64,000 nucleotides of DNA from Methylophaga sp. 42_25_T18 (GTDB lineage Bacteria; Pseudomonadota; Gammaproteobacteria; Nitrosococcales; Methylophagaceae), in assembly GCA_002163085.1 (NCBI GenBank), contig MAAJ01000001.1, forward strand, positions 434,001 through 498,000, read 5' to 3'. The notes beneath the pieces were generated by a model. The model saw nothing but the letters and a program-made list of their open reading frames with translations. It did no database searches and was not told where the DNA came from. The position numbers and the translations under genes are program-made. Shown one piece after another: positions 46,012-55,645 of this stretch (positions within the stretch are counted from its first letter, which is position 1; the number at the start of each line of letters is the position of its first letter).

Positions 46012-47496
46012 ATGTTTGTACTAAATCGTACAGGTCGTGAATTAACAAAAAGCCTCTGCCGTTTGGTAGGGGCTTTTTTGTTTTTGTCTCTAGCCGCTTG
46101 CGCCCAAAACCCGGTTACTGGTGAGCATGACTTTGTCATGTTGAGCGAAGATAGTGAGCTATCTATTGGCCGCACTAACCATCCCAAAATTATTGCGCAA
46201 TATGGTCGATATAAAGACGAATCGGTACAAGCTTATGTTCAGTCAGTTGGTGATCGTTTGGCTATTGTTAGTCATCGTAAAGATTTGATTTATCGTTTTA
46301 CCGTGCTTGATTCGCCGGTTATTAATGCGTTTGCCCTTCCTGGGGGATATATTTATATCACTCGTGGATTGATGGCTTATTTGAATTCAGAGGCGGAGTT
46401 GGCTGCGGTATTAGGTCATGAAATTGGTCATGTAACTGCTCGCCATGGTGTGCGTCAGCAAAGTGCTGCTCAAGCTGCCAATTTTGGCTATACCATCGGT
46501 GCGATTTTATTCCCGGAATTAAGAGGTGGGCCATCACAGGAGATCTTTAATATTCTAGGTGGCGCCTTATTAAGCGGTTATGGACGTGAGCACGAGTTGC
46601 AATCGGACGGCCTAGGGGCTGAATATTTAGCTCGTTCAGGCTATGAACCTCAGGCGATGTTAGATGTTATTCGAGTATTAAAAGCACAAGAAACCTTTGC
46701 TGCTGCACAAGCAAAAAAACAAGGTCGTGAAGCTAAAGGTTATCACGGTTTATTTGCTAGCCATCCTGATAACGATACTCGACTTCAGGAAGTTATTGCT
46801 TCTGCAGATAAGTATGCCCATGTAAAAAAGGGCAAGATTGCCAGAGCAGAATATTTGCAACGTATTCAGGGAATGACCTTTGGTGATAGTGAAGAACAAG
46901 GGATCCGCTCAGAGAATCATTTTTATCATCGTGATATGGGCTTTGCTCTTGATTTTCCGGTAGGTTGGCAAATTATTAATAAACCAGAAAGTTTGCAAGC
47001 AGTTTCAGTTGGCGGAAAAGCGATGATAGAAATGGGAGTTGCGGATATTAACCGCAAAGTTTCACCGAAAGATTTTATCAAACAGCGTTTAAAAATTTCG
47101 AAACTAAAATCGGGACAACGTTTAAGTTCACATGGTTTAGAAGGTTATACCGGATTAGTAGATGTACAAAATAAGCAGGCTCGAGTTGCAGTTGTTTATT
47201 TACAAGATCGTGCTTTTATTTTCTTTTCGAGTGTAAAAGAAAGCAAAACATTTTCTCAGTTTGATCTCGAGTTTATTAATACGGCCAACAGCTTTCACGC
47301 ATTAAAAACAGAAGAATTTAAGTTGGCAAAAGCGTTGAAATTAGATGTCGTTACTGTGGCTAAACACGACAGTTATTCCACTTGGGCAGCCCAAACACGA
47401 ATTAGTAATAGCCCTATGCAGCAGTTAAGGCTGTTGAATGGCCATTATCCGGCAAGAGAATTGAGTGTTGGGCAGCAAGCCAAACGCGTTAAATAA
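46012..47496 (+). CDS. M48-family zinc metalloprotease lipoprotein
   Basis: The product (about 494 residues) starts at ATG 46012, 11 bases after AAGGA; TTG 46006 is the alternative. The signal sequence ends in SLAACAQNPVTG, a lipobox, so it is a lipoprotein. The catalytic HEIGH is near residue 140 and the third zinc ligand lies in HELQSDGLGAEYL, as in M48 proteases of envelope quality control such as LoiP and BepA. No TPR domain follows; the C-terminal 190 residues are an uncharacterised domain with beta character (FALDFPVGWQI). Confidence 0.9.
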   Translation: MFVLNRTGRELTKSLCRLVGAFLFLSLAACAQNPVTGEHDFVMLSEDSELSIGRTNHPKIIAQYGRYKDESVQAYVQSVGDRLAIVSHRKDLIYRFTVLDSPVINAFALPGGYIYITRGLMAYLNSEAELAAVLGHEIGHVTARHGVRQQSAAQAANFGYTIGAILFPELRGGPSQEIFNILGGALLSGYGREHELQSDGLGAEYLARSGYEPQAMLDVIRVLKAQETFAAAQAKKQGREAKGYHGLFASHPDNDTRLQEVIASADKYAHVKKGKIARAEYLQRIQGMTFGDSEEQGIRSENHFYHRDMGFALDFPVGWQIINKPESLQAVSVGGKAMIEMGVADINRKVSPKDFIKQRLKISKLKSGQRLSSHGLEGYTGLVDVQNKQARVAVVYLQDRAFIFFSSVKESKTFSQFDLEFINTANSFHALKTEEFKLAKALKLDVVTVAKHDSYSTWAAQTRISNSPMQQLRLLNGHYPARELSVGQQAKRVK

Positions 47497-47515
47497 TTTA
47501 ACGTAAGGTTAATGA

Positions 47516-49912
47516 TTAAAATAGATCAATGACTGGCGTACTTTGCTCCGAAGTATTTTGGTTATTTACTGCCGTGGTTACGGGCACCATTTCATCAGGA
47601 ACATATTGCTTACGGAATGTTTCGTATATCGCATTTCCAGCACTAGGCTGAGCTAACAATCCGGTTTTTGGATCAATCTTAACTGTCACCATATCCACGG
47701 GTTGTTTTAATGGTTCATCCGGTACATCTTTCAATGCTACTTTCATAAAATCAATCCACATGGGTAAGGCTGCACGGCCGCCTGTTTCGTACCTGCCTAG
47801 TGATTTTGGTGAGTCAAAGCCTACCCAACCAATGGCGACTAATTCTGGATTAAAACCATTAAACCATGCGTCCACTTGATCATTGGTCGTGCCTGTTTTC
47901 CCTGCAAGATCTGTCCGGCCTAAGGAAAGCGCTTTTTTACCGGTACCATAACGAACTACATCGCGTAACAGGCTATTCATAAGATACGCATTTTGAGCTG
48001 AAATAATTCGTTTAGCAGGGGTGAAGCCCAGTGATTCATTATTTATATCATTCGTTGCTGTTGTGATGCAGGATTCACAAACGGTATCGGGTTGTGCTTG
48101 CATAACAATATTGCCACTAGCATCTTCGATACGTTGAATGATGTAAGGTTCGACACGGTAACCACCATTAGCCAGTGCGGCATAAGCTCGAGCCATATCC
48201 CATGGTGCGGCATTACCGCTACCAAGGGCTAAAGATAAGTTTTTAGGCATTTGCGAGGTGTCAAAACCGAAGCGCTGGGCGTAATCAATTGCATACTTAG
48301 CCGTTATGTCTCTTAACAGTCTGATGGAAACCAGGTTTCGTGAGTTTGTTAATGCGACTCTTAAGCGAGTAGGACCAAAAAACTTGCCACTGTAATTTTC
48401 TGGTCGCCAAGTATTCTCCAAGCCTGGATCGTCAAATACGACAGGTGCATCGTTCACGATGCTTGCTGCGGTATACCCCTTTTCTAAAGCAGCAGAATAA
48501 ATAAAAGGTTTAAAGCCTGAGCCTGGTTGGCGGCGAGACTTGGTAGCGCGATTGAATTTATTTTGAAAATATTCAAAACCGCCATTTAAAGCGGTAACAG
48601 CACCATCAAATGGAGCGACGGCAATTAAGGCGCCTTCGACTTCAGGTAATTGTGCCAATTGCCATTGCTTTTCATTGTCTTCATGCAAGTAAATTAAGTC
48701 GCCAGTAGTGAAAACCTCATTGGTTTTCTTTGGCGCCTTGCCGCGTCGGTTAGTTGATAGCTGTGTTCTTGCCCAACTAATTGAAGAAAGCTTAAGCTCA
48801 ACAAAGCCATGATTTTTTATATATACATTGGCAGATTCATCATCGGCAGCAGTGACTAGGCCTGGATATAGAGGGCCAATGTTGTCGTAAGCGGATAATG
48901 ATTGCTCAAAATCCTCGGCAGACATTTCTTCTGCAATGTCGAAATTACTTAAAGCGCCCCGATAGCCATGACGTTTGTCATAAGCTAGTAATGCGGATTG
49001 TAAGGCTGTATTCGCGGCATGTTGATGGTCAGCACGAATCGTTGTGTAAACATTTAAACCTGCATTGTAGGCGTCATCGCCATACTGTTCGATCAGTTGT
49101 GTACGTACCATTTCAGCGACATAGGGAGCATATACTTCGACGTCTCGACTGTGAAAACTGGCGGTGACGGGTGCTTGAATAGCAGTGAGATAATCATGCT
49201 GTTCAATAAAGCCTACTTCCCACATTCTACGAAGTACATAGTCGCGGCGTAATTGAGCTCGTTCAGGGTTGGCTAGAGGATTAAATTTTGACGGTGCTTT
49301 TGGTAGGCCGGCGATCATGGCGTACTGCGGTAAATTGAGTTCTTGCAGCGGTTTACCGTAATAGACATTGGCTGCAGCACCGACACCATAGGCACGGTTA
49401 CCTAGATAAATTTTGTTTAGGTAAAGCGTTAGAATTTCTTCTTTAGTAAGGCTTCGTTCGATTTCAAGCGCAAGAATGATTTCATTCAGTTTGCGAAGAT
49501 AGGTTTTTTCGCGGCTTAAAAAGAAGTTTCTAGCAACTTGCATGGTGATGGTGCTACCGCCTTGCGCTTTAGCACCGGTAGTAGCAAGTGAGTATGCCGC
49601 TCGCAATAAACCATGATAATCAACACCAGGATGTTCAAAAAAACGATCATCTTCAGAGGCTAATATCGCGTGAATGAGAGGGAGTGGAATTTCATGATAT
49701 TCAGTAGGAATACGTCTTTTTTCGCCAAACTCAGCAATCAAGCGGTTTTCAGCGCTAAAGATCCTCAAGGGAACTTGTAATTGAGTGTGTTTTAGTACTT
49801 CAGCATCGGGTAGTTTGGGTGCTAAAAGGAAATAAATAATTGCAATTGCTATTGCAATCAGGCTGGATGAGATTATGATTAAGGTCAGCAGTTGACGAAA
49901 AAAACGGAACAT
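47516..49912 (-). CDS. mrcA: Penicillin-binding protein 1A (bifunctional transglycosylase/transpeptidase)
   Basis: PBP1A polymerises and crosslinks peptidoglycan at the inner membrane. From ATG 49912 (MFRFFRQLLTLIIISSS) it has 798 residues, with a membrane anchor at about 7-31. The glycosyltransferase signature is ASEDDRFFEHPGVDYHG and GGSTITMQVARNFF. An OB-like domain lies between, and the transpeptidase motifs are PGSGFKPF (SxxK), SRN and KTGTTNDQ. Divergence from pilM is the usual gammaproteobacterial arrangement. The frame is open to 49951, but the longer N-terminus has no supporting site. Confidence 0.96.
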   Translation of the reverse strand: MFRFFRQLLTLIIISSSLIAIAIAIIYFLLAPKLPDAEVLKHTQLQVPLRIFSAENRLIAEFGEKRRIPTEYHEIPLPLIHAILASEDDRFFEHPGVDYHGLLRAAYSLATTGAKAQGGSTITMQVARNFFLSREKTYLRKLNEIILALEIERSLTKEEILTLYLNKIYLGNRAYGVGAAANVYYGKPLQELNLPQYAMIAGLPKAPSKFNPLANPERAQLRRDYVLRRMWEVGFIEQHDYLTAIQAPVTASFHSRDVEVYAPYVAEMVRTQLIEQYGDDAYNAGLNVYTTIRADHQHAANTALQSALLAYDKRHGYRGALSNFDIAEEMSAEDFEQSLSAYDNIGPLYPGLVTAADDESANVYIKNHGFVELKLSSISWARTQLSTNRRGKAPKKTNEVFTTGDLIYLHEDNEKQWQLAQLPEVEGALIAVAPFDGAVTALNGGFEYFQNKFNRATKSRRQPGSGFKPFIYSAALEKGYTAASIVNDAPVVFDDPGLENTWRPENYSGKFFGPTRLRVALTNSRNLVSIRLLRDITAKYAIDYAQRFGFDTSQMPKNLSLALGSGNAAPWDMARAYAALANGGYRVEPYIIQRIEDASGNIVMQAQPDTVCESCITTATNDINNESLGFTPAKRIISAQNAYLMNSLLRDVVRYGTGKKALSLGRTDLAGKTGTTNDQVDAWFNGFNPELVAIGWVGFDSPKSLGRYETGGRAALPMWIDFMKVALKDVPDEPLKQPVDMVTVKIDPKTGLLAQPSAGNAIYETFRKQYVPDEMVPVTTAVNNQNTSEQSTPVIDLF

Positions 49913-49995
49913 AAGACTGTGTTGGAAACCCAAATAAGGTATTAAGTACATAAAGTATATATAAAATTACAAACTAGGTTCGCGGTATCTGTCTA

Positions 49996-50024
49996 TTGTT
50001 TTTTTGATTGTCATGCACTATAGT
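49996..50024 (+). promoter_or_regulatory. Candidate sigma-70 promoter of the pil operon
   Basis: TTGTTT (49996-50001) and TATAGT (50019-50024) are separated by 17 bases. The -10 matches consensus at five of six positions and the -35 at three. It lies about 70 bases before the pilM ATG at 50097. No sigma-54 site was seen. Confidence 0.4.
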
Positions 50025-50096
50025 CTTAAGAAACTACTTTAAGTAGTGCTTGTAACTGTAAATATATTTTTTGGAACACTGGAACTAGGACAATAC

Positions 50097-51155
50097 ATGT
50101 TTGGACGAAAAAAATTACCTCTACTCGGGGTAGATATAAGTTCATCAGTAGTTAAAGTACTTGAGCTTGCATTAAAGGGCAACAAGTATTGTGTCGAGTC
50201 ATATGCTGTTGAACCACTCCCTGTAAATGCAGTTGTTGAAAGCCGAATTGAAAATAAAGAAGAGGTTTCTGGTGCTCTGAAGCGAGCGATAAAACGTTCT
50301 GGCTCAAAGGCAAAAGAAGCGTCTGTTGCCGTTTCTGCCAATTCTGCGATTACTAAAACAATTTCTTTTCCTGCCGATCTATCAGAGCGTGAACTGGAAG
50401 ACCAGATCATGCTCGAGGCTGAAAATTATATTCCATATCCATTAGAAGAAGTACGTTTAGACTTTGAGGTATTAGGGGCTTCTGCAGCGGATGTAGATGC
50501 GGTCGATGTTTTACTTGCAGCATCACGTAGAGAAAATGTAGATGCGCGTACTGAAGTATTAGAAAATGCTGGGCTAAAAGCAAAACTGGTCGACGTTGAA
50601 GCGTATACCATGGAAAATGCTTATAGTTTAATTGCACAGCAATTGCCGCATTATGGCGAGGGACTTACGGTTGCGATTGCCGATGTTGGGGCGACGTTAA
50701 CAACATTACATGTCTTGGTCGATGGCAAAATTGTATTCACACGTGAGCAAACATTTGGTGGCAGAATGTTAACGGAAGATATTGAGCGTCATTACGGCAT
50801 GTCTTATCAAGAGGCGGGTCGAGCCAAAAAAGAAAATAACCTACCAGATGATTATGGCCCAAAGGTATTAGAGCCCTTTAAGCGTTCAATGACAACAACA
50901 GTAACGCGTGCATTGCAGTTTTTCTTTTCAGCTTCAACACAGTATCAATCAATAGATCATATTATTCTCGCTGGAGGATGTGCATCTATCAAAGGTGTTG
51001 ATGCCATGATTGAAGAAGAGACTGGCACATCTACATCAGTGGCGAATCCTTTTGCAGACATGGTCTTGGGCTCAAAGGTGAAGATACAAGCCTTGAGCAA
51101 TGACGCGCCATCTATGATGATTGCTTCGGGGTTAGCAATGAGGAGCTTTGACTAA
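50097..51155 (+). CDS. pilM: Type IV pilus inner-membrane platform protein PilM
   Basis: PilM is a cytoplasmic actin-like ATPase-fold protein that docks PilN and links the pilus alignment complex to the base. ATG 50097 follows AGGA by 6 bases and gives 352 residues beginning MFGRKKLPLLGVDISSS. The nucleotide-binding segments are LLGVDISSSVVK (phosphate 1), VAIADVGATLTTL (phosphate 2) and IILAGGCASIKG (adenosine). The longer start at 50046 is not needed. First gene of pilMNOPQ. Confidence 0.96.
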   Translation: MFGRKKLPLLGVDISSSVVKVLELALKGNKYCVESYAVEPLPVNAVVESRIENKEEVSGALKRAIKRSGSKAKEASVAVSANSAITKTISFPADLSERELEDQIMLEAENYIPYPLEEVRLDFEVLGASAADVDAVDVLLAASRRENVDARTEVLENAGLKAKLVDVEAYTMENAYSLIAQQLPHYGEGLTVAIADVGATLTTLHVLVDGKIVFTREQTFGGRMLTEDIERHYGMSYQEAGRAKKENNLPDDYGPKVLEPFKRSMTTTVTRALQFFFSASTQYQSIDHIILAGGCASIKGVDAMIEEETGTSTSVANPFADMVLGSKVKIQALSNDAPSMMIASGLAMRSFD

Positions 51156-51718
51156 TGGCTCAGATTAATCTACTGCCGTGGAGAGAAGAGCGTCGAGAGG
51201 AGCGTCAGCAACAGTTTTTTACCGCTGTCGTTGCCGGGCTTATATTTGCAGCTATTATTTTATACGGTGTTATTGTGTTTGCTAATGGTCTTCTCGATGA
51301 GCAGAATAATCGAAATACGTATTTAAAGACGGAAATAACCGAACTTGATAAAAAGATCAAAGAAATAAAAGCGCTAGAGCAGCAGCGCGATCGACTGCTG
51401 GCAAGAATGCAAGTGATTCAGGAGTTGCAAGCAAGTAGGCCGAAAGTGGTCAAAGTATTTGATGCCTTGGTTCGTACGGTACCGGAAGGTATTCACCTTG
51501 AAAAAGTTGCCCGTCAAGGGGAGGCACTAACGTTAGATGGGGTTGCTCAATCTAATGCGCGTGTATCGGTATTTATGCGAAAACTTGATGATAACGCAGA
51601 GTTTGATGAATCTAAGTTAACAGTAATCAAACGTACATCATCGTCAGCTGATGCGGTAAGAAAATTCACCTTAGGCGTGAATGAGTCTAAACCCAAAAAA
51701 GAAGATGGGGAGAGTTAG
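51155..51718 (+). CDS. pilN: Type IV pilus assembly protein PilN
   Basis: PilN is a bitopic inner-membrane protein; its conserved cytoplasmic N-terminus INLLPWREERREER (3-16) binds PilM. One membrane helix (about 24-44) is followed by a coiled coil (about 55-95) and a periplasmic ferredoxin-like domain. The 187 residues are typical. The ATG shares a base with the pilM stop, so translation is coupled. Confidence 0.96.
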   Translation: MAQINLLPWREERREERQQQFFTAVVAGLIFAAIILYGVIVFANGLLDEQNNRNTYLKTEITELDKKIKEIKALEQQRDRLLARMQVIQELQASRPKVVKVFDALVRTVPEGIHLEKVARQGEALTLDGVAQSNARVSVFMRKLDDNAEFDESKLTVIKRTSSSADAVRKFTLGVNESKPKKEDGES

Positions 51719-52306
51719 ATGGAACTATCTTTAAGCGAGTTAGATTTTAACGAAAGTGGTGAATGGCCATTTATAGTAAAGTTACTAGCCATTATATTGC
51801 TTTGTCTTGCGATATGGGGTGGTGGTTACTATTTTATTATTAAGGATAAACAAGCGGAATTGTTAGGTCTTGAGCAAAAAGAGGTGCAATTAAAAAATGA
51901 ATTTGAGGCTAAAACTGCCAAAGCAATAAATTTGGAAGCCTATAAGAAACAGATGGTAGAGATGAAAACTACGTTTGCTTCTATGTTGAAACAACTACCA
52001 AGAAAAAGTGAAGTTGCTGACTTGCTTATTGATATTTCACGCACGGGCTTAATTAATGGTTTGGAATTTGAATTATTTAAACCAGGAGGGGAGCGTCCCG
52101 TTGATTTCTATGCCGAGTTACCGATAGCAATGAAGGTAACGGGAACTTATCATCAGTTTGGTGAATTCGTGAGTGGCATTGCTGCATTACCTCGAATTGT
52201 AACGTTACATAATCTGACGATGCTGCCATTAGGTAAGGATAGCGGAAAAATGAGCTTGAGTATTACGGCAAAAACATATCGTTATTTTGATCAAGAGTCT
52301 GAGTAA
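51719..52306 (+). CDS. pilO: Type IV pilus assembly protein PilO
   Basis: PilO forms heterodimers with PilN in the periplasm as part of the alignment subcomplex. The 195 residues have a membrane helix at about 21-42, a short coiled coil (about 45-85) and the PilO domain with FELFKPGGERPVDFYAELP and VTGTYHQFGEFVSGIA motifs. It begins immediately after the pilN stop. Confidence 0.95.
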   Translation: MELSLSELDFNESGEWPFIVKLLAIILLCLAIWGGGYYFIIKDKQAELLGLEQKEVQLKNEFEAKTAKAINLEAYKKQMVEMKTTFASMLKQLPRKSEVADLLIDISRTGLINGLEFELFKPGGERPVDFYAELPIAMKVTGTYHQFGEFVSGIAALPRIVTLHNLTMLPLGKDSGKMSLSITAKTYRYFDQESE

Positions 52307-52347
52307 TGATGGGATGCTAAAGAGTAAATGGATAGGAATGACATGAT

Positions 52348-52878
52348 ATGGTGAATCAATTAAAAATATTGATGATATTTACTACTTTAATGGTAGTAAC
52401 TGGCTGCCAGCATGAAAAAGATGACCTCAGTGCTTATGTTGCCAAGATCAAAGCACAGCAAAAGGCAGATATTGCTCCGATACCAGTGATGAAGCCGTAC
52501 GAGAAATTTAGTTATAGCGCTGCAGATCTGAGAAATCCATTTGTACGTACCGTGGTGGAGATGCCTGTTGAAGAAGAAGAGATCATTGTCGATAATGGTA
52601 TTAGGCCAGATGAGCATCGCTTAAAAGAAGCATTGGAATCCTATGGACTAACAGAATTACAGTTAGTTGGGACTTTGGAACAGGAAAGTGTTTGGGCGCT
52701 GATTCGCTCGTCGGACGGTGTGATTCATCGTGTCCAAGTTGGGAATTATATAGGACAAAATAACGGTGAGATTTTGTCGATCTCAGAGACCGAAATTAAA
52801 TTGAAAGAGATCGTGCTAGAAGGAAAGGGACGATATATAGAGCGAGACTCATCTCTTTCTGTTGTAGAAGTAAACTAA
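52348..52878 (+). CDS. pilP: Type IV pilus lipoprotein PilP
   Basis: PilP is an inner-membrane lipoprotein that connects PilN/PilO to the PilQ secretin. The lipobox is VTGC (Cys20) in MVNQLKILMIFTTLMVVTGC. The C-terminal beta domain contains LRNPFVRT, LQLVGTLEQESVWALIRSSDG and VQVGNYIGQNNGEI, the usual PilP signature. The length of 176 is normal. pilQ follows within a few bases to about 100 bases depending on its start. Confidence 0.95.
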   Translation: MVNQLKILMIFTTLMVVTGCQHEKDDLSAYVAKIKAQQKADIAPIPVMKPYEKFSYSAADLRNPFVRTVVEMPVEEEEIIVDNGIRPDEHRLKEALESYGLTELQLVGTLEQESVWALIRSSDGVIHRVQVGNYIGQNNGEILSISETEIKLKEIVLEGKGRYIERDSSLSVVEVN

Positions 52879-52983
52879 AGGCATATGAATAACATGACTA
52901 GCAAAGATGGAACAATGATGCACAAGCAACAGTTCATGACATGCGAACAAGGTAATAATAACCAGAGTATAAGGGCTTTATTT

Positions 52984-55029
52984 ATGACAAAGGTTACTAA
53001 GAGCTTAATAACATTATATTTGATGTTGTTTGCAAGTTTTAGTGTAGCAGCAGATTTGCAATCAATCGGCTATTCATCCTTACCAGGCGACAAGGCACAA
53101 ATAGTGCTGACATTTTCGGAGACGGTCGATGAGTTAGATAGCTTTGCTATCGATGAACCTGCTCGTATCGTCCTGGATTTTGCTGGCGTGACCAATCAAT
53201 TAGATAAAAAGACGCAACAAGTGAATATTGGTCTCACAAAAAGTGTATCAACGGTAGAAGCTGGAGGCCGTACGCGAATGGTCGTCAACCTTGTGAAGAC
53301 AGCACCATACACGATAGAGCAAGATGGGAATGTGGTCATGGTGACGATTGGTGGCGGCAGCCAAAATATTGCCAAGGCTGGTGGTGAAGAGTTTCAAGTT
53401 ACGGATATAGATTTCCGTCGAGGAGAGCAAGGAGAAGCACGACTGATGATTCTTCTTAGTAAAGAAGGTGCAATCGTTGATGTTCACCAAGAACGTGACA
53501 CGATTGTGGTGGATTTAATTGATGTTGCTTTACCTGAAAACTTACATCGGCGTTTAGATGTCGTGGATTTTGCAACGCCGGTACAAATTATTGAAAGTGA
53601 ACAAAGCGGCCATGATACCCAATTGATTCTGTCAACATCGGGTAAATTCGAACATTTGGTTTATCAATCGGATAATACATTGGTGATCGAAGTCAAACCC
53701 GTGGTGATCGATGTGCAATCTGCTGATCGTAAAGATCAGTTTGGTTATAAAGGAGAAAAACTCTCACTGAATTTCCAAAATATCGAAGTTCGTGCGGTAT
53801 TACAGTTATTGGCCGACTTTACCGGAATGAACCTGGTTACCAGTGATACCGTGCAGGGGAATCTGACATTACGATTGAAAAATGTGCCTTGGGATCAGGC
53901 TTTGGATATTATTTTAAAAACCAAAGGTTTGGCGATGCGCCAGAATGGCAATGTCATGTTAGTTGCACCCGCAGCTGAAATTACAGCACGAGAAAAACAA
54001 GAATTAGAAGCTCAGAAACAACTGGTTGAATTAGAGCCGTTGTACTCAGAGATTTTAGAAATAAATTTTGCCAAAGCCTCTGAGTTAGCGACGATACTTG
54101 AGAGTGATTCCGGGTCAGGTGCTTCTGGTGAGGTAACGGGGTTTATTTCCGAGCGAGGTAGTATTACCGTCGACGAAAGAACAAACTCATTATTAATCCG
54201 TGATACTGCTGATCAGTTGGTTCAGATCACACAATTAATAGAAAGACTGGATATTCCTGTGCGTCAAGTTTTAATAGAGTCAAGAATTGTAATTGCTAAT
54301 GATGACTTCACCAAAGATTTAGGGGTGAAATTTGGTGCCTCTGGACATAGTGAGACTGCGGGAGTGGGTTTCTCTGGAAGTGCTGATGACCTTGGGGTGA
54401 CGGGTAGAACTATCGTTCAACCCAAGGGTGACTTGACTGATAGTCTCAATGTGGATTTTGGACTTGCTGCTGGTTCACCAACATTTGCCCTAGCATTAGC
54501 AAAGCTACCATTTAATGCGATACTTGAGCTAGAATTGTCTGCCTTACAAGCAGAAGGTCGAGGTGAGGTCATTTCTAGTCCGCGGGTGATTACTTCAAAT
54601 CAGCAAACGGCTATAATAGAACAGGGTACTGAAATTCCATATCAAGAAGCCAGTTCTAGTGGTGCAACCTCAGTATCCTTTAAAGAGGCGCTATTGAGAC
54701 TGGAAGTTACGCCTCAAATTACACCAGATGATCATATCGTAATGGATTTAAAAGTGAATAAGGATGAGGCAGTTTTTGATGCAGCTTTTGCTGTCCCTAG
54801 CATCAGAACTCAGGCAGTAGAAACTCAAGTTATAGTTGATAATGGTGAAACAGTGATTTTGGGGGGAATTTATGAGCAAGAAGAGAGAAAGACTACATCG
54901 CGAGTGCCCTTTTTTGGTGATTTACCATATGTAGGATTTTTGTTTAAAACGACTAAAGATATTGATGATAATTCTGAGTTATTGATCTTTGTCACACCTA
55001 AGATCATTAAAGAAAGCCTTAAATTTTAA
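52984..55029 (+). CDS. pilQ: Type IV pilus secretin PilQ
   Basis: PilQ is the outer-membrane secretin ring through which the pilus passes. I place the start at ATG 52984 because the signal peptide (MTKVTKSLITLYLMLFASFSVAA) then begins at residue 1 (681 residues). The frame opens at ATG 52885, 6 bases after pilP, and would add 33 polar residues. Two AMIN domains (about 25-230) bind peptidoglycan. The secretin/TonB short N-terminal domain (VRAVLQLLADFTGMNLV), a NolW domain and the secretin domain (VISSPRVITSNQQTAIIEQG, VETQVIVDNGETVILGG) follow. A strong terminator lies 23 bases after the stop. Confidence 0.94.
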   Translation: MTKVTKSLITLYLMLFASFSVAADLQSIGYSSLPGDKAQIVLTFSETVDELDSFAIDEPARIVLDFAGVTNQLDKKTQQVNIGLTKSVSTVEAGGRTRMVVNLVKTAPYTIEQDGNVVMVTIGGGSQNIAKAGGEEFQVTDIDFRRGEQGEARLMILLSKEGAIVDVHQERDTIVVDLIDVALPENLHRRLDVVDFATPVQIIESEQSGHDTQLILSTSGKFEHLVYQSDNTLVIEVKPVVIDVQSADRKDQFGYKGEKLSLNFQNIEVRAVLQLLADFTGMNLVTSDTVQGNLTLRLKNVPWDQALDIILKTKGLAMRQNGNVMLVAPAAEITAREKQELEAQKQLVELEPLYSEILEINFAKASELATILESDSGSGASGEVTGFISERGSITVDERTNSLLIRDTADQLVQITQLIERLDIPVRQVLIESRIVIANDDFTKDLGVKFGASGHSETAGVGFSGSADDLGVTGRTIVQPKGDLTDSLNVDFGLAAGSPTFALALAKLPFNAILELELSALQAEGRGEVISSPRVITSNQQTAIIEQGTEIPYQEASSSGATSVSFKEALLRLEVTPQITPDDHIVMDLKVNKDEAVFDAAFAVPSIRTQAVETQVIVDNGETVILGGIYEQEERKTTSRVPFFGDLPYVGFLFKTTKDIDDNSELLIFVTPKIIKESLKF

Positions 55030-55051
55030 TTAAATATTTTATAATATGAAG

Positions 55052-55080
55052 AAGCCGGATCTCTGATCCGGCTTTTTTTT
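55052..55080 (+). terminator. Rho-independent terminator after pilQ
   Basis: A perfect 10-base stem, AAGCCGGATC (55052-55061) with GATCCGGCTT (55065-55074), has a TCT loop and is followed by a run of T. It ends the pilMNOPQ transcript and separates it from aroK. Confidence 0.92.
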
Positions 55081-55115
55081 AGAGCATTTCGGGGTAAGAA
55101 AGAGTTGAAAATCAC

Positions 55116-55637
55116 GTGATATCAGGCAATATATTTTTGGTTGGGCCTATGGGGGCCGGTAAATCGACTATTGGTCGGCAACTGGCAAAATCACTCAAGC
55201 GTAGCTTTTTTGATAGCGATAAAGAGATAGAGAAGCGTACAGGTGTATCTATCTCATGGATATTTGAGATGGAAGGCGAGGAAGGCTTTCGTGCTCGGGA
55301 ACAAAAAGTGATCGCAGAGTTAACCACCTTAAAAGATATCGTGCTTGCCACCGGTGGTGGTGCGATCTTAGCCGAAGATAATCGACGTGCATTGCGAGCT
55401 CAGGGTCATGTGGTTTATTTAGCAGCTTCAGAAGAGCAATTATTAAAACGTACGGCTAAAGATAAAACGCGCCCTTTATTGCAGACAGATGACCCTCAAC
55501 AACAAATTATTGATTTATTGGAGAAACGTGACCCACTCTATCGTAGTGTTGCAGATGTGGTTTTACGTACCGGAGACCAATCAATACAACATACGGTTTC
55601 GGATGTCATAAAACAACTAGAAGAATTAGGAAAATAA
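55116..55637 (+). CDS. aroK: Shikimate kinase
   Basis: AroK phosphorylates shikimate to shikimate-3-phosphate. The start is GTG 55116 and the length 173 residues. Walker A is GPMGAGKST (10-18), the shikimate-binding segments are DSDKEIE and FRAREQKVI, and LATGGGAI and the lid region with RPLL are present. It is the first gene of aroK-aroB-damX and lies just after the pil terminator. Confidence 0.96.
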   Translation: MISGNIFLVGPMGAGKSTIGRQLAKSLKRSFFDSDKEIEKRTGVSISWIFEMEGEEGFRAREQKVIAELTTLKDIVLATGGGAILAEDNRRALRAQGHVVYLAASEEQLLKRTAKDKTRPLLQTDDPQQQIIDLLEKRDPLYRSVADVVLRTGDQSIQHTVSDVIKQLEELGK

Positions 55638-55645
55638 GATTAAAC

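Noticed and set aside
47487-47503. Perfect palindrome CGTTAAATAATTTAACG at the end of the M48 protease gene as a terminator
   Set aside because: AT-rich stem overlapping the stop codon without a T run; too weak to call.
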